The notes under the pieces were generated by a model, which was not told the DNA's origin, searched no databases, and was given only the letters and a program-made list of their open reading frames with translations. Positions 28,469 through 39,232 of a stretch of DNA of 64,000 nt are shown here, one piece after another. The stretch spans positions 1 through 64,000 of the forward strand of contig CAMFDJ010000011.1 in assembly GCA_945949085.1 (NCBI GenBank), in the 5' to 3' direction. Position numbers and translations under genes: made by a program. How positions within the stretch are numbered: position 1 is the first letter of the stretch; each line of letters begins with the position of its first letter. The DNA is from an uncultured Lachnospiraceae bacterium (GTDB taxonomy: Bacteria > Bacillota > Clostridia > Lachnospirales > Lachnospiraceae).

Positions 28469-28681
28469 ATGTATAAAAGAGTGAGAGACCTTCGGGAAGA
28501 TAAAGATTTGACGCAAGTACAAATGGGGGAGATTTTGCATTGCAGCCAGCGTGTTTACAGCAACTACGAACGCGGTGATATTGACATTCCCACCTCAATC
28601 CTGATCAAGCTTGCTGATTTTCATCATGTTTCAGTTGACTATCTTTTAAATCGAACGGATAATCCGTCAACTAATTTCTAA
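28469..28681 (+). CDS. XRE-family HTH transcriptional regulator
   Basis: MYKRVRDLREDKDLTQVQMGEILHCSQRVYSNYERGDIDIPTSILIKLADFHHVSVDYLL. Confidence 0.9.
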   Translation: MYKRVRDLREDKDLTQVQMGEILHCSQRVYSNYERGDIDIPTSILIKLADFHHVSVDYLLNRTDNPSTNF

Positions 28682-28765
28682 GATTATTTTTGCGCCCGCT
28701 TGGCGCCCTTTCTCGCTAACACAAACTGCCACGCAAAATGCGCGGCAGTTTCCTTGTCTGTCTGA

Positions 28766-29080
28766 TTATTTCTGCTTGAATGTCGCACATGCCGTTTCAC
28801 CACAGGCACATGCCTTACAACCACTGATCATGACATTCTGTGCATGGCATTTATAATTGGAGTTATATACACAGTTGGCAGCCTCACAATCAATGCTGAT
28901 CATTCTGCTCGGATGCTCTATTGAGCTCTTCACATGATCCATCTCCTGACTTCTGAAGGAATCGCAGCTTGTCTCATCACTGACATGTGCGTCCTTTCCT
29001 CCCACCATGATATCTCCTTTGCAGCAGTACCTGTTTTCATTGTAGGTACAGGTTGCCACTTCACAAGTTAACATTGCCAT
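28766..29080 (-). CDS. DUF1540-type Cys-rich protein (two repeats)
   Basis: Duplicated CxVxxCxYNxNxxCxxxxIxVxGxxAxxxxxTxCxxF-type units. Confidence 0.8.
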   Translation of the reverse strand: MAMLTCEVATCTYNENRYCCKGDIMVGGKDAHVSDETSCDSFRSQEMDHVKSSIEHPSRMISIDCEAANCVYNSNYKCHAQNVMISGCKACACGETACATFKQK

Positions 29081-29166
29081 CGCTTCTACCTCCTTTTTGC
29101 GTCAAACATGTTACGCTTACAGGATTAGTATGGACGGCAATGCTACTGTTTATTCGCAAATGCATA

Positions 29167-31134
29167 TCAGCGTTTTTTCTCTTCCTCAGGAAGCTCTTCC
29201 CTGATCTCCTTGGTGCGGATCTCTTTGCAGATCTGTTCTACGAATTCCGCAATGCTCTTCTGTCCTTCATTGCCCTCAAAACGGCTTCTGACAGAAACAA
29301 GACCAGCTTCCTCCTCCTGCTGTCCGACTACAAGCATATACGGAACCTTTTCCATACGCGCCTCACGGATCTTGTATCCGATCTTCTCGGAACGATTGTC
29401 TACCGTGACATCCACATCATTCTTTGCCAGTTCCTTGCGCACTTTTTCCGCATACTCTCCGTATTTCTCAGAAATAGGAAGCACACGTACCTGCTCCGGG
29501 CAAAGCCATGTCGGGAATTTTCCGGCATAATGCTCAATCAGCCATGCCAGCGTTCTCTCATAACACCCCATGGAAGTTCTGTGGATGATCCACGGACGAA
29601 CCTTCTCACCTTTCTCATCGATATAGTACATGCCAAACTTTTCTGCCGAAGCACAGTCGAGCTGGATGGTCACCATGGTATCTTCTTTGCCATATACATT
29701 CTTTGCCTGAATATCAATCTTCGGTCCGTAGAATGCTGCTTCTCCGTCTGCTTCTGTAAATTTGATGTTGTTTTTGATCATGACATCACGCAGATACTGC
29801 TGTGTGCTGTTCCAATATTCCTCATCTCCGAGATACTTCTCTGTATTGGCAGGATCCCACTTGGAAAGGCGATAGGTCACATCTCCGTCAATGCCGAGTG
29901 TTTTCATGATATAATTACAGAGCTCTGTACATCTGGTCAGTTCTTCCTCTGCCTGATCCGGTCTTAAAATGATATGTGCCTCTGTGATGGTAAACTGGCG
30001 GACACGAGTCAGTCCATGCATCTCTCCGGAATCCTCATTGCGGAACAGAGTCGATGTCTCCGCCATACGATACGGCAGATCTCTGTAGGAACGCTGTTCA
30101 TTCATATAAATATAATACTGGAATGGACAGGTCATAGGGCGCAGTGCCATTGTCTCCTTATCCTCATCATCCTTATTTAAAATGAACATGCCGTCCATGT
30201 AATGATCCCAGTGACCGGAGATCTTGTACAGATCTGATTTTGCCATCAGCGGTGTTCTGGTACGCACATAGCCCCACTCTTTGTCTTCCAGATCCTCAAT
30301 CCATCTCTGGAGCTTCATGATCATCTTGGTTCCCTTGGGTGTAAAAAGCGGAAGACCCTGTCCGATGACATCAACAGTTGTAAAGAGCTTCATTTCACGT
30401 CCCAGCTTATTGTGATCACGCTTTTTGATATCCTCTAAATGCTCCAGATAAGCGGCGAGTTCTTCCTTCTTATTAAATGCTGTACCATAAATACGCTGCA
30501 GCTGTGCTTTATTGGAATCGCCTCTCCAATATGCCATAGAAGAAGAAATCAGTTTGAAAGCCTTGATCCCTTTGGTACTCATCAGATGCGGTCCTGCACA
30601 CAGATCCACAAATTCTCCCTGATCATAGAAGGAAATCTCCGCATCCTGTGGCAGATCCTGAATGAGTTCTACCTTATACGGTTCCCCTTTTTCTTCCATA
30701 AACTTTATCGCTTCTTCCCGCGGCATAGTGAATTTTGTCAGTTTATTTCCTTCCTTGATGATTTTTTTCATCTCGGCTTCCAGCTTATCCAGATCCTCTC
30801 TGGAAAAAGGTGCATGCTCAAAATCATAATAGAAGCCTTCATCAATAGAAGGACCTATTGCTAATTTTGCATCAGGAAATACGCGTTTTACAGCTTCTGC
30901 AAGCACATGAGAACATGTGTGACGAATGGTGCGCAGTCCCTGCTCGTCATTTGCAGTCAAAATATTCAGTTCGCAGTCTGCATCGATCATGGTTCTAAGA
31001 TCAACTACTTTTCCATTTACCTCTCCTGCACAGGCAACTCTTGCAAGACCCTCACTGATATCCAGCGCAATATCATATACGCTCATTGCCGCTGCATATT
31101 CCTTGCAGCTTCCATCTTTCAGTGTAATTTTCAT
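29167..31134 (-). CDS. thrS: Threonyl-tRNA synthetase
   Basis: TGS domain plus IRHTCSHVLAEAVKRVFPDAKLAIGPSIDEGFYYDF; class II motifs. Confidence 0.98.
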   Translation of the reverse strand: MKITLKDGSCKEYAAAMSVYDIALDISEGLARVACAGEVNGKVVDLRTMIDADCELNILTANDEQGLRTIRHTCSHVLAEAVKRVFPDAKLAIGPSIDEGFYYDFEHAPFSREDLDKLEAEMKKIIKEGNKLTKFTMPREEAIKFMEEKGEPYKVELIQDLPQDAEISFYDQGEFVDLCAGPHLMSTKGIKAFKLISSSMAYWRGDSNKAQLQRIYGTAFNKKEELAAYLEHLEDIKKRDHNKLGREMKLFTTVDVIGQGLPLFTPKGTKMIMKLQRWIEDLEDKEWGYVRTRTPLMAKSDLYKISGHWDHYMDGMFILNKDDEDKETMALRPMTCPFQYYIYMNEQRSYRDLPYRMAETSTLFRNEDSGEMHGLTRVRQFTITEAHIILRPDQAEEELTRCTELCNYIMKTLGIDGDVTYRLSKWDPANTEKYLGDEEYWNSTQQYLRDVMIKNNIKFTEADGEAAFYGPKIDIQAKNVYGKEDTMVTIQLDCASAEKFGMYYIDEKGEKVRPWIIHRTSMGCYERTLAWLIEHYAGKFPTWLCPEQVRVLPISEKYGEYAEKVRKELAKNDVDVTVDNRSEKIGYKIREARMEKVPYMLVVGQQEEEAGLVSVRSRFEGNEGQKSIAEFVEQICKEIRTKEIREELPEEEKKR

Positions 31135-31185
31135 GTTTCTTCAATCCTTTCCTCTATAGCTATCTGTTGTTTTTGAGAAATGCTT

Positions 31186-31410
31186 TTATTCCTCGTCATC
31201 CTCATCAAAATCTTCATCGCAATCGCAGTCACAACAACCACCATTGTTACTTCCATTATTGCTGCCAATTACCACATGCTTCTTAGGTGAGCACATAATG
31301 CCAAGCACCATACCTGACAAAAAAGCCACCAAAATTGTCAGAATAATCTCTGTGGTAGAATACTCCTGATCTGTTAATTTTTCCATTACTTCATTCATTT
31401 TTTCTTTCAT
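31186..31410 (-). CDS. Small membrane protein with Cys/Asp-rich tail
   Basis: One TM (IILTILVAFLSGMVLGIM), tail GGCCDCDCDEDFDEDDEE; between T-box and thrS. Confidence 0.65.
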   Translation of the reverse strand: MKEKMNEVMEKLTDQEYSTTEIILTILVAFLSGMVLGIMCSPKKHVVIGSNNGSNNGGCCDCDCDEDFDEDDEE

Positions 31411-31480
31411 GTTTTGCTCCTTTTTCGCTCCTGAATTGTTTTACATTGCTTCGTTCGCGCTCATTTTCCTTCCTCGCTAC

Positions 31481-31735
31481 AAAAACGTCCCTCACACTAT
31501 AATAGTATAGTGTAAGGGACGTATCATTCATACGCGGTTCCACCCTGATTATCCGTTGCCTGAAACGGACCGCTCATTTATGATGGTAACGGAATCACCG
31601 GACTGTATTAAAGTCACTCCGAGGTGGTCTTCATCTGTTTCGGAAGGAAATACTCACAGCGCAAGGTATTTCTCTCTGTCATCTTCTGCAGATTACTCTT
31701 CTCATCAACGCTTTTACACTCAATTCTGTTTCTAT
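31481..31735 (-). promoter_or_regulatory. T-box leader (thrS operon)
   Basis: Minus strand AGGGTGGAACCGCG (31533-31546) then terminator GTCCCTTACACTATACTATTATAGTGTGAGGGACGTTTTT (31487-31520); upstream AGAGTAA-type Stem I. Confidence 0.9.
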
Positions 31736-31769
31736 AGTATGCCCGTTTCCCAAAAAAGTAAAGCACTTT

Positions 31770-32273
31770 TTAGTTGCGTCCGCAACATTTTTTGTACTTT
31801 TTACCGCTGCCGCATGGACACGGATCGTTGGGATATACCTTCTGATCCTTTACAACTGTCGTAGAAATCTTCTGCTCGTGATAAAGATTCTTTAATGTCT
31901 CCTCGTCAAAGATTTCCTTCCACTGGGGAAGATTGTAAAGCCAATCAGCCTCTGCAGCTACCATTCCTTTGTAAAGAGCAGCCTTGTCAAATACCAGATT
32001 GATCTGGGAATCTTCTTCCATCTCTTCGATATTATTCGGCTCAACCAGAAAATCATTGATACCATCCACAAATCCTGTCATGGTCATGATATCTACTTTA
32101 TATTTGTCTGCAAGTTCCTTTACTGTTCCCACAACCTGTGTATCCGGATCAGAAAGAAGCTGTTCGTAAATTTCTTTTTCTTTCAAAAAATATGCCTGCC
32201 AAAGTCTCTTTAAATCACCTTTGTTTGCTTTTTCAGAATACGCGATGTCGCGCCATTGCTGTAATAATGCCAT
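31770..32273 (-). CDS. SEC-C motif protein
   Basis: C-terminal [21 protein letters not shown]. Confidence 0.85.
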   Translation of the reverse strand: MALLQQWRDIAYSEKANKGDLKRLWQAYFLKEKEIYEQLLSDPDTQVVGTVKELADKYKVDIMTMTGFVDGINDFLVEPNNIEEMEEDSQINLVFDKAALYKGMVAAEADWLYNLPQWKEIFDEETLKNLYHEQKISTTVVKDQKVYPNDPCPCGSGKKYKKCCGRN

Positions 32274-32362
32274 TTGTTTTCTCCTTTTCTACATGTACTG
32301 CTTTTGTAGCCATATCTGTAAGACAGTATATACTATATTTCACTTTTTTTCAAACCCTTTTC

Positions 32363-33856
32363 TCATGGCCTTACAGAAAGTTTTTCCGATGTCACTTTCC
32401 CGTCCTTTTTCGACTCACTTCTGTCCACTGTATAACTGCCATCGGACTGTTTCTCCAAATAGATTTCCTCCTGCCAAGACTGCTCATTACTCAAATAAGT
32501 CACATAAGCTCTCTTATCCCTATAATCGATTTTCAGATATTCATAATACGGTCTGTTCTGATTGATCTTTTCATGCGTGACATATTTTTTCAGTTGGAAA
32601 TCGTAATATTTTGCAACAAAAGCCTCAGAACGCTGTTCATCCGACAAGGAGGCGTCCATATCATAGTAGTCATTTGTAAAGATCTCCCTCTCATGACGGC
32701 TGAGTGATGCAAGCATGTCGCATTGTTCATAGGTAGATGCCTTGACAAACTGCTTATAAAACCGATTAATCCGCTCGTCCTGTCCGACATGGAACAGGCG
32801 CGGTACCATAATAATCAGACCCACCGCAACAATTGCCGTAAACGCAATATAATATTGTCTTCTCTGCTTTTCCGCAAGCGCATACCAGAAGGGCTTCCTC
32901 TTTTGATATTTCACCGTCTCCTGCTGACTGTAAAGTGACTTGGTATCCAAATCCTCCGGCTGAAGCGCTTTTTGCAGCTCCTCCATCGTCTGATATCTGT
33001 CAAATCCATAGATACTGAGTGCTTTCATGAGCGCATCGCTCTGAAAAGTCATGATACGGGTCATTGTGTCTGCAGGACGGAGTGCCTCTTCATCCCCATT
33101 GATCCGCAAATAATAAGCCGGCACATCATCTCCCGTTACATAACGGTAGAAGAGGGCCGCAACCCCATAGACATCTGTAAACGGTCCTCTGTCTGCCTCC
33201 GGAAGATACAGTTCAACAGGCGCATACCCATCTCTTCTCACCGTGGGACTGCCAAGGCACTCCCACGCCAGATCCTCGACCGGATTCATCACTTGCTTTA
33301 AGACAACCTTCCGGTCAGTGGTAAGTATGATATTTTCGGGGCAGATACAGCCATGCACAATTCCTTTTTCATGCAATCTGGAAAGCGTATCCATGACAGG
33401 CTCCATCTGTTTCATGATATCTTCTACCGTAAATTTTGCGCTGTGCCTTTTTTGGAAAAAATCCTTCAGACTCTGACCGCTTGTCGCCTCTTCAATCACA
33501 TAAACCGTATTGTGTTCTTCAAAATAGGTCAGCACATTGACAATTCCCTCAAAAGGATACAGCTTGATGAGCTTCTTTGCTCTTGCAATCAGATGCTCCT
33601 TCATACCTTCAAACACAGACTCATCAGAAAGCTTTTTACAGACGATATCATCATCATGATCATAATCCCTGTTCATGATTTCCCTGGGAAACAGCTCACG
33701 AACAACCACCTCGCGCTTACGGAATGTGTCGTATCCGCAGTAAGTCACAGTGATACCGTTATCCTCCGACATACCGTCAATCCGGTATCTGACTTCGCCC
33801 ACCATTGTCCCCGGCTGCAAATATTCCTTTGAAAGTTGATTTCTTTTCTTCTTCAT
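32363..33856 (-). CDS. Membrane-bound protein kinase-like protein (predicted pseudokinase)
   Basis: Kinase fold; catalytic loop reads HGCICPENI (no HRD Asp), DFG not apparent; TM at YYIAFTAIVAVGLIIMV. Confidence 0.75.
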   Translation of the reverse strand: MKKKRNQLSKEYLQPGTMVGEVRYRIDGMSEDNGITVTYCGYDTFRKREVVVRELFPREIMNRDYDHDDDIVCKKLSDESVFEGMKEHLIARAKKLIKLYPFEGIVNVLTYFEEHNTVYVIEEATSGQSLKDFFQKRHSAKFTVEDIMKQMEPVMDTLSRLHEKGIVHGCICPENIILTTDRKVVLKQVMNPVEDLAWECLGSPTVRRDGYAPVELYLPEADRGPFTDVYGVAALFYRYVTGDDVPAYYLRINGDEEALRPADTMTRIMTFQSDALMKALSIYGFDRYQTMEELQKALQPEDLDTKSLYSQQETVKYQKRKPFWYALAEKQRRQYYIAFTAIVAVGLIIMVPRLFHVGQDERINRFYKQFVKASTYEQCDMLASLSRHEREIFTNDYYDMDASLSDEQRSEAFVAKYYDFQLKKYVTHEKINQNRPYYEYLKIDYRDKRAYVTYLSNEQSWQEEIYLEKQSDGSYTVDRSESKKDGKVTSEKLSVRP

Positions 33857-34067
33857 AATAATCCATTCCTTTTTCGCACCGGGTCATTATTTTTCTAATC
33901 CGGCAGACTTAGTATAGCACCTTGAGCCCGTTTTTGCCACCCATTATTCTTCCTCAGCCGAAGAGAACGCAAAAGTTTTTTCAACTTTATTTCTGGTCCC
34001 TTGCCAAATCACTCCAAAGACGCTACACTATTAAAACAGAAAGACATTTTGATAAAGGAGAACCGCA

Positions 34068-34364
34068 ATGTATCACAAGAAACAACGGATCGCCGCCCTG
34101 GTTAGCGTGATCCTCCTCGTACTTTTATATCTCGCCACACTTGTCTGTGCCATTTTTAATTTCGACGGAACCGGCCGCCTGTTTCAGGCTTGTCTGTTTG
34201 CCACGGTCGCCGTACCGATTTTGATCTGGATCTATATTTATCTGTTTGGCAAGCTCCATGACAGGCACACCATCGCATCCTTTGAGTCCAAGGAGGACTA
34301 TGAAGCAAAGAAAGCCATGGAGAAACAGCTTGCCAAAAACAATGACAGCCTGAAAAACAATTGA
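34068..34364 (+). CDS. Small membrane protein, two TM
   Basis: ORF with aaggagaacc RBS. Confidence 0.65.
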   Translation: MYHKKQRIAALVSVILLVLLYLATLVCAIFNFDGTGRLFQACLFATVAVPILIWIYIYLFGKLHDRHTIASFESKEDYEAKKAMEKQLAKNNDSLKNN

Positions 34365-34434
34365 TACCAAAAAAGAACTGTTGCAGATCTCCGCGACAGT
34401 TCTTTTTTTATTTCATTCTATAGATACAATGTTC

Positions 34435-35736
34435 TTATTTTTTCAGCGGGCTCTCTCTGTAAATGATGTCGTTTCTGCCCGGGCCGTTGCTGACCATCGT
34501 GATCGGATAACCGATCTGCTCCTCTATAAATTCCACATACCCTCGGCAGTTCTCCGGAAGCTCCTCAAAGGTCTTGATGCCGCGGATGTCCTCCCTCTGA
34601 TTCTTCCATCCGGGAAGCACCTTCAGAACCGGCTTTGCTTTCTCAAGCTTATGTGTCACAGGGAAGTCTGTTGTCACTTCGCCGTCAATCTCATATCCGA
34701 CACAGACAGGAATCTCATCCAGATAACCGAGTACATCCAACACCGTAAATGCCACATCCGTCGTGCCCTGCAGACGACATCCGTACTTGGAAGCCACACA
34801 ATCAAACCAGCCCATTCTCCGCGGACGTCCTGTCGTCGCACCAAATTCGCCGCCATCTCCGCCGCGTCTTCTCAGCTCATCTGCTTCCTCTCCAAAAATC
34901 TCTGAGACAAACGCACCTGCACCGACAGCAGAAGAATATGCCTTACATACCGTAACAACCTGCTTAATCTCATATGGAGGGATTCCTGCACCGATCGCGC
35001 CGTATGCCGCCAATGTAGAAGATGATGTCACCATCGGATAAATACCGTGATCCGGATCTTTCAGTGTGCCAAGCTGACCCTCCAACAGAATATTCTTTCC
35101 GTCCTTGATCGCCTGATCCAGAAACAGTGACACGTCACATACGTAAGGAGCTACCATCTCGCGGTAGGAATGCAATGTTTCTAAAAGTTCATTGGGATCG
35201 ATCGCCGGTTTATGGTACAGATGCTCTAAGAGAACATTCTTTGTCTCACATACACGCACTACCTTTTCTTTCAGCAAAACTTCATCAAAAAGTTCACTGA
35301 CCTGAAAACCGATCTTTGCATATTTATCGGAATAGAAGGGTGCTATTCCTGATTTTGTGGAACCAAAGGATTTACCACCCAGTCTTTCTTCCTCATACTG
35401 GTCAAACAGAATGTGGTAAGGCATTACCATCTGGCAACGATCAGAAACCAAGATCTTTGGCATCGGCACATTGCGGTCTGTAATGGACTTAATCTCATTG
35501 AACAGTACCGGAATATTCAGTGCAACACCGTTTCCGATAATACTTGTCGTATGATCATAGAAAACACCTGACGGAAGCGTGTGCAATGCGAATTTACCAT
35601 AGTCATTCACGATGGTATGGCCTGCATTTGCTCCACCCTGAAAACGGATGATGATATCCGCTTCTGCTGCCATCATATCAGTGATCTTTCCTTTTCCTTC
35701 GTCGCCCCAGTTAGCGCCTACTACTGCTTTTACCAT
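34435..35736 (-). CDS. purA: Adenylosuccinate synthetase
   Basis: MVKAVVGANWGDEGKGKITDMMA...; start reset to 35736. Confidence 0.97.
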   Translation of the reverse strand: MVKAVVGANWGDEGKGKITDMMAAEADIIIRFQGGANAGHTIVNDYGKFALHTLPSGVFYDHTTSIIGNGVALNIPVLFNEIKSITDRNVPMPKILVSDRCQMVMPYHILFDQYEEERLGGKSFGSTKSGIAPFYSDKYAKIGFQVSELFDEVLLKEKVVRVCETKNVLLEHLYHKPAIDPNELLETLHSYREMVAPYVCDVSLFLDQAIKDGKNILLEGQLGTLKDPDHGIYPMVTSSSTLAAYGAIGAGIPPYEIKQVVTVCKAYSSAVGAGAFVSEIFGEEADELRRRGGDGGEFGATTGRPRRMGWFDCVASKYGCRLQGTTDVAFTVLDVLGYLDEIPVCVGYEIDGEVTTDFPVTHKLEKAKPVLKVLPGWKNQREDIRGIKTFEELPENCRGYVEFIEEQIGYPITMVSNGPGRNDIIYRESPLKK

Positions 35737-36086
35737 AGAAAATCTCCTCGCTTTGTAATTGATTTTACATCCTCGTCTAGTATAGTATATTTTCCGCAAG
35801 AAGTAAAACACTATTTGTATTTCCTTTTTATTTTCTTTAGGATTTTAATAATTTTTTTAAAGGAAAAACACAATTCCAACACAATTTCTCTCTATACTTT
35901 TAATTGTCGAAGGGCAAGAAACCCCCTCACCCTTCCCTTCGATTTGTGTTTCAACTCTTTATATTTTTCATGAATCCCTCAAATGTGCCGCTGCCGCTGG
36001 CGGCGGTCAAAAGAAAAGAAGGAGCTTCCCCGAAAGGAATCTCCTTCTTTTCTTTTATTTGTACTTACGCCCTGTTTCCTTCCTCG

Positions 36087-37538
36087 CTATACGTTTATCT
36101 CGGCTTTTGCTCCTAAAAGCTCTTTGTTGGCATCAAGCACGGGACGAACCACATTTTCAAGGAATTTCTCAACCTGACGCGGTGCTCTTCCCACATAGCG
36201 GGACGGCTCCATGGATTTCTCCAAATCCTCAAGGCTCATATTGAAGGCCTCATTCTCAGCGATCAACGCAAGCAGATTGTTTTCTTTTCCTTCCTGCTTG
36301 ACATTTTTGCCCGCTTCCATGGAAAGCGTACGGATGACCTCGTGGAGCTCCTGTCTGTTGCCACCCATCTTGACGGCATCCATCATGATGTTCTCTGTCG
36401 CCATGAAAGGCAGTTCACTCATCAGTCTCTTGGTAATCACTTTATCATATACAACAAGTCCATCCACCACATTCAGGCAAAGATCAAGTACTCCGTCGAT
36501 TGCCAGAAATGCCTCGGGAATGGAAAGTCTCTTGTTTGCGGAATCATCCAGTGTTCTCTCAAACCACTGCGTCGCAGAAGTGATGGCAGGATTTAATGCA
36601 TCGATCATGACATATCTGGAGAGGGAAGCAATTCTCTCGCTTCGCATCGGGTTTCTCTTGTATGCCATGGCAGAGGAACCGATCTGATTCTTTTCAAACG
36701 GTTCTTCCACTTCTTTCAAATGCTGCAGCAGTCTGATGTCATTGCTCATCTTGTGTGCGCTTGCCGCAATCCCCGCCAGCACATTACAGACTCTCGTGTC
36801 CACCTTGCGGGAATAAGTCTGTCCTGATACGGCATAGCAGTGTTCAAAGCCCATCTTCTGTGCGATCATCGGATCGATCTTATCAATCGTCTCCTGATCA
36901 CCGTTGAAAAGCTCCTGGAAGGATGCCTGTGTACCGGTCGTTCCCTTGGAACCGAGAAGCTTTAAGGTAGACTGTACATATTCCAGGTCTTCCAGATCCA
37001 TCAGAAATTCCTGTGTCCAGAGCGTTGCCCTCTTGCCCACTGTTGTCGGCTGTGCCGGCTGGAAATGGGTAAATGCCAGGGTGGGAAGATCCTTATATTT
37101 ATCGGCAAATTTTGCAAGCTCATCGATCACGCTCACCAGCTTTTTCTTCACAAGCTTCAGCGCCTCATTCATCACGATGATATCCGTATTATCTCCGACA
37201 TAACAAGAGGTAGCGCCAAGGTGGATAATACCGGCAGCCTTCGGGCACTGCTGTCCGTAGGCATACACATGGCTCATGACATCGTGGCGAACCTGCTTTT
37301 CTCTTTCTTTTGCTACATCATAGTTGATGTTGTCTGCATTTGCCTTCAGTTCATCAATCTGTTCCTGCGTGATGACCGGCTTTCCATCCTGCGCTAGTCC
37401 CAGTTCCATCTCTGTCTCCGCCAAAGCGATCCAGAGCTTTCTCCATGTACGAAACTTCATGTCCGGTGAGAAAATATACTGCATTTCCTTGCTGGCATAC
37501 CTCTCGGAAAGCGGGCTTACATATCTGTCGTTACTCAT
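36087..37538 (-). CDS. purB: Adenylosuccinate lyase
   Basis: RYVSPLSERYASKEM..., GSSAMAYKRNPMRSERI. Confidence 0.97.
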   Translation of the reverse strand: MSNDRYVSPLSERYASKEMQYIFSPDMKFRTWRKLWIALAETEMELGLAQDGKPVITQEQIDELKANADNINYDVAKEREKQVRHDVMSHVYAYGQQCPKAAGIIHLGATSCYVGDNTDIIVMNEALKLVKKKLVSVIDELAKFADKYKDLPTLAFTHFQPAQPTTVGKRATLWTQEFLMDLEDLEYVQSTLKLLGSKGTTGTQASFQELFNGDQETIDKIDPMIAQKMGFEHCYAVSGQTYSRKVDTRVCNVLAGIAASAHKMSNDIRLLQHLKEVEEPFEKNQIGSSAMAYKRNPMRSERIASLSRYVMIDALNPAITSATQWFERTLDDSANKRLSIPEAFLAIDGVLDLCLNVVDGLVVYDKVITKRLMSELPFMATENIMMDAVKMGGNRQELHEVIRTLSMEAGKNVKQEGKENNLLALIAENEAFNMSLEDLEKSMEPSRYVGRAPRQVEKFLENVVRPVLDANKELLGAKAEINV

Positions 37539-37575
37539 TCCTATTCTCCTTGTGTGTTATTTTTCTATGAAAAGT

Positions 37576-37605
37576 TTTTAATTGTATTATATAATACAAT
37601 TAAAA
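37576..37605. repeat. Perfect 30-bp palindrome upstream of purB
   Basis: TTTTAATTGTATTAT|ATAATACAATTAAAA. Confidence 0.8.
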
Positions 37606-37633
37606 GTTCTTTTTCATAATAACACAACCCACA

Positions 37634-39079
37634 TCATTTTTCAAACTCTCCGCGAATATCCTCTGTCGGAGGTGTCATCGGATAATCTCCGGTAAAGCAT
37701 CCCTTGCAGATCTCCAGTCCGTCAGCGATCTGTGAGAGCCTGTCTATTCGCAGATAACCCAGACTGTCGGCACCGATGATCTGTCTGATCTCCTCAATGC
37801 TTCGATTGTAGGCAATCAGCTGCTCCCTGGCAGGCACATCCGTACCGAAATAACATGGCCACAAAAACGGCGGTGAAGAAATGCGAACATGCACTTCTGT
37901 CGCCCCTGCCTCACGCAACATTCTTACAATTCGATCCGATGTCGTTCCACGCACAATGGAATCATCGATCATAATAACGCGTTTTCCCTGCACGACCTCT
38001 TTGATGGGATTTAACTTGATCTGTACGCTGCTCTCCCTGCTCTTTTGCTTTGGCTTGATAAAGGTTCTGCCCACATAGGCATTCTTCACAAATGCCGTAT
38101 TGTAAGGAATGCCGGACTGCATGGCATACCCCATCGCCGCACAATTGCCGGATTCCGGCACACCTGTTACAATGTCCGCCTCCACCGGGCTGTCCATTGC
38201 CAGATATTTTCCTGCCATGATGCGGGAGTGATAGACACTGACGCCATCTAAAATACTGTCTGGTCTTGCAAAATAGATATATTCAAAAATACATCTGGCA
38301 TGCTTTTCCTTTGGAATACACATACTTTTGTCCGATTCAATTCCCTTTTCCGGAGAGATCGTCACAATCTCTCCCGGCTCCACATCACGAACGAACTGCG
38401 CACCAATCGTATCAAGTGCACACGTTTCCGATGCAAGTACATATGCCTGGTCACGCTTGCCGATACAAAGCGGTCTGAATCCAAACGGATCTCTGGCACC
38501 GATCAGTTTACGCGGACTCATCACGATCAGGGAATAGGCCCCTTTGATTTTTTTCATGGCACGTCCGACCGCTTCCTCCACACTTTTCGAATTCAGACGT
38601 TCTCTTGCGATGTGATAAGCGATGACCTCAGAATCAATGGTCGTCTGAAAAATCGCACCGGTATAGGCCAGCTCTTCCCGAAGCTCCGGTGCATTGATCA
38701 AATTTCCGTTGTGCGCCAGTCCCAAAATTCCTTTGACATAATTGAGTACAAGCGGCTGCGCATTCTCTCTTGTGGAACTGCCTGCCGTGGAATATCTGAC
38801 ATGTCCTACTCCGATATCCCCCTTCATCGCATCTAAGATCTCCGGCTTGAAGGCTTCGTTGAGCAGTCCCATATCCTTGTACGTAGTCACTTTTCCTTTC
38901 GGCCCGTTTGTCTCACTGACCGCAATACCGCAGCTTTCCTGTCCTCTGTGCTGCAGTGCATACAACCCATAGTAAATGCTGGTGGCAACATCTGCGCCGG
39001 AGAAATCATACATGCCGAAAACGCCGCATTCCTCCTTGATATGAGAATCTGTTGCACATTCTCCATGAAGCTTTTCCAT
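37634..39079 (-). CDS. purF: Amidophosphoribosyltransferase
   Basis: ECGVFGMYDF..., RGQESCGIAVS, VIMIDDSIVRGTTSDRIV. Confidence 0.97.
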   Translation of the reverse strand: MEKLHGECATDSHIKEECGVFGMYDFSGADVATSIYYGLYALQHRGQESCGIAVSETNGPKGKVTTYKDMGLLNEAFKPEILDAMKGDIGVGHVRYSTAGSSTRENAQPLVLNYVKGILGLAHNGNLINAPELREELAYTGAIFQTTIDSEVIAYHIARERLNSKSVEEAVGRAMKKIKGAYSLIVMSPRKLIGARDPFGFRPLCIGKRDQAYVLASETCALDTIGAQFVRDVEPGEIVTISPEKGIESDKSMCIPKEKHARCIFEYIYFARPDSILDGVSVYHSRIMAGKYLAMDSPVEADIVTGVPESGNCAAMGYAMQSGIPYNTAFVKNAYVGRTFIKPKQKSRESSVQIKLNPIKEVVQGKRVIMIDDSIVRGTTSDRIVRMLREAGATEVHVRISSPPFLWPCYFGTDVPAREQLIAYNRSIEEIRQIIGADSLGYLRIDRLSQIADGLEICKGCFTGDYPMTPPTEDIRGEFEK

Positions 39080-39232
39080 ATTTGCTCTCCTTTACTTTTC
39101 TTATGCTCAATTTACCCTTTCGGGCGCTCCAAATTTCTTATAAACGCAGAAAGAGACCTATACAAATTGTATAGGCCCCTTTGTCTATCACATGAAATAT
39201 ATTTTAGCACAGTCTTTTTGCCTGCGCTACCC

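Noticed and set aside
31186-31410. Second RiPP precursor based on the CCDCDCD tail
   Set aside because: No rSAM gene nearby; the tail is mostly acidic (EDFDEDDEE) after a TM segment and the gene is thrS-linked.
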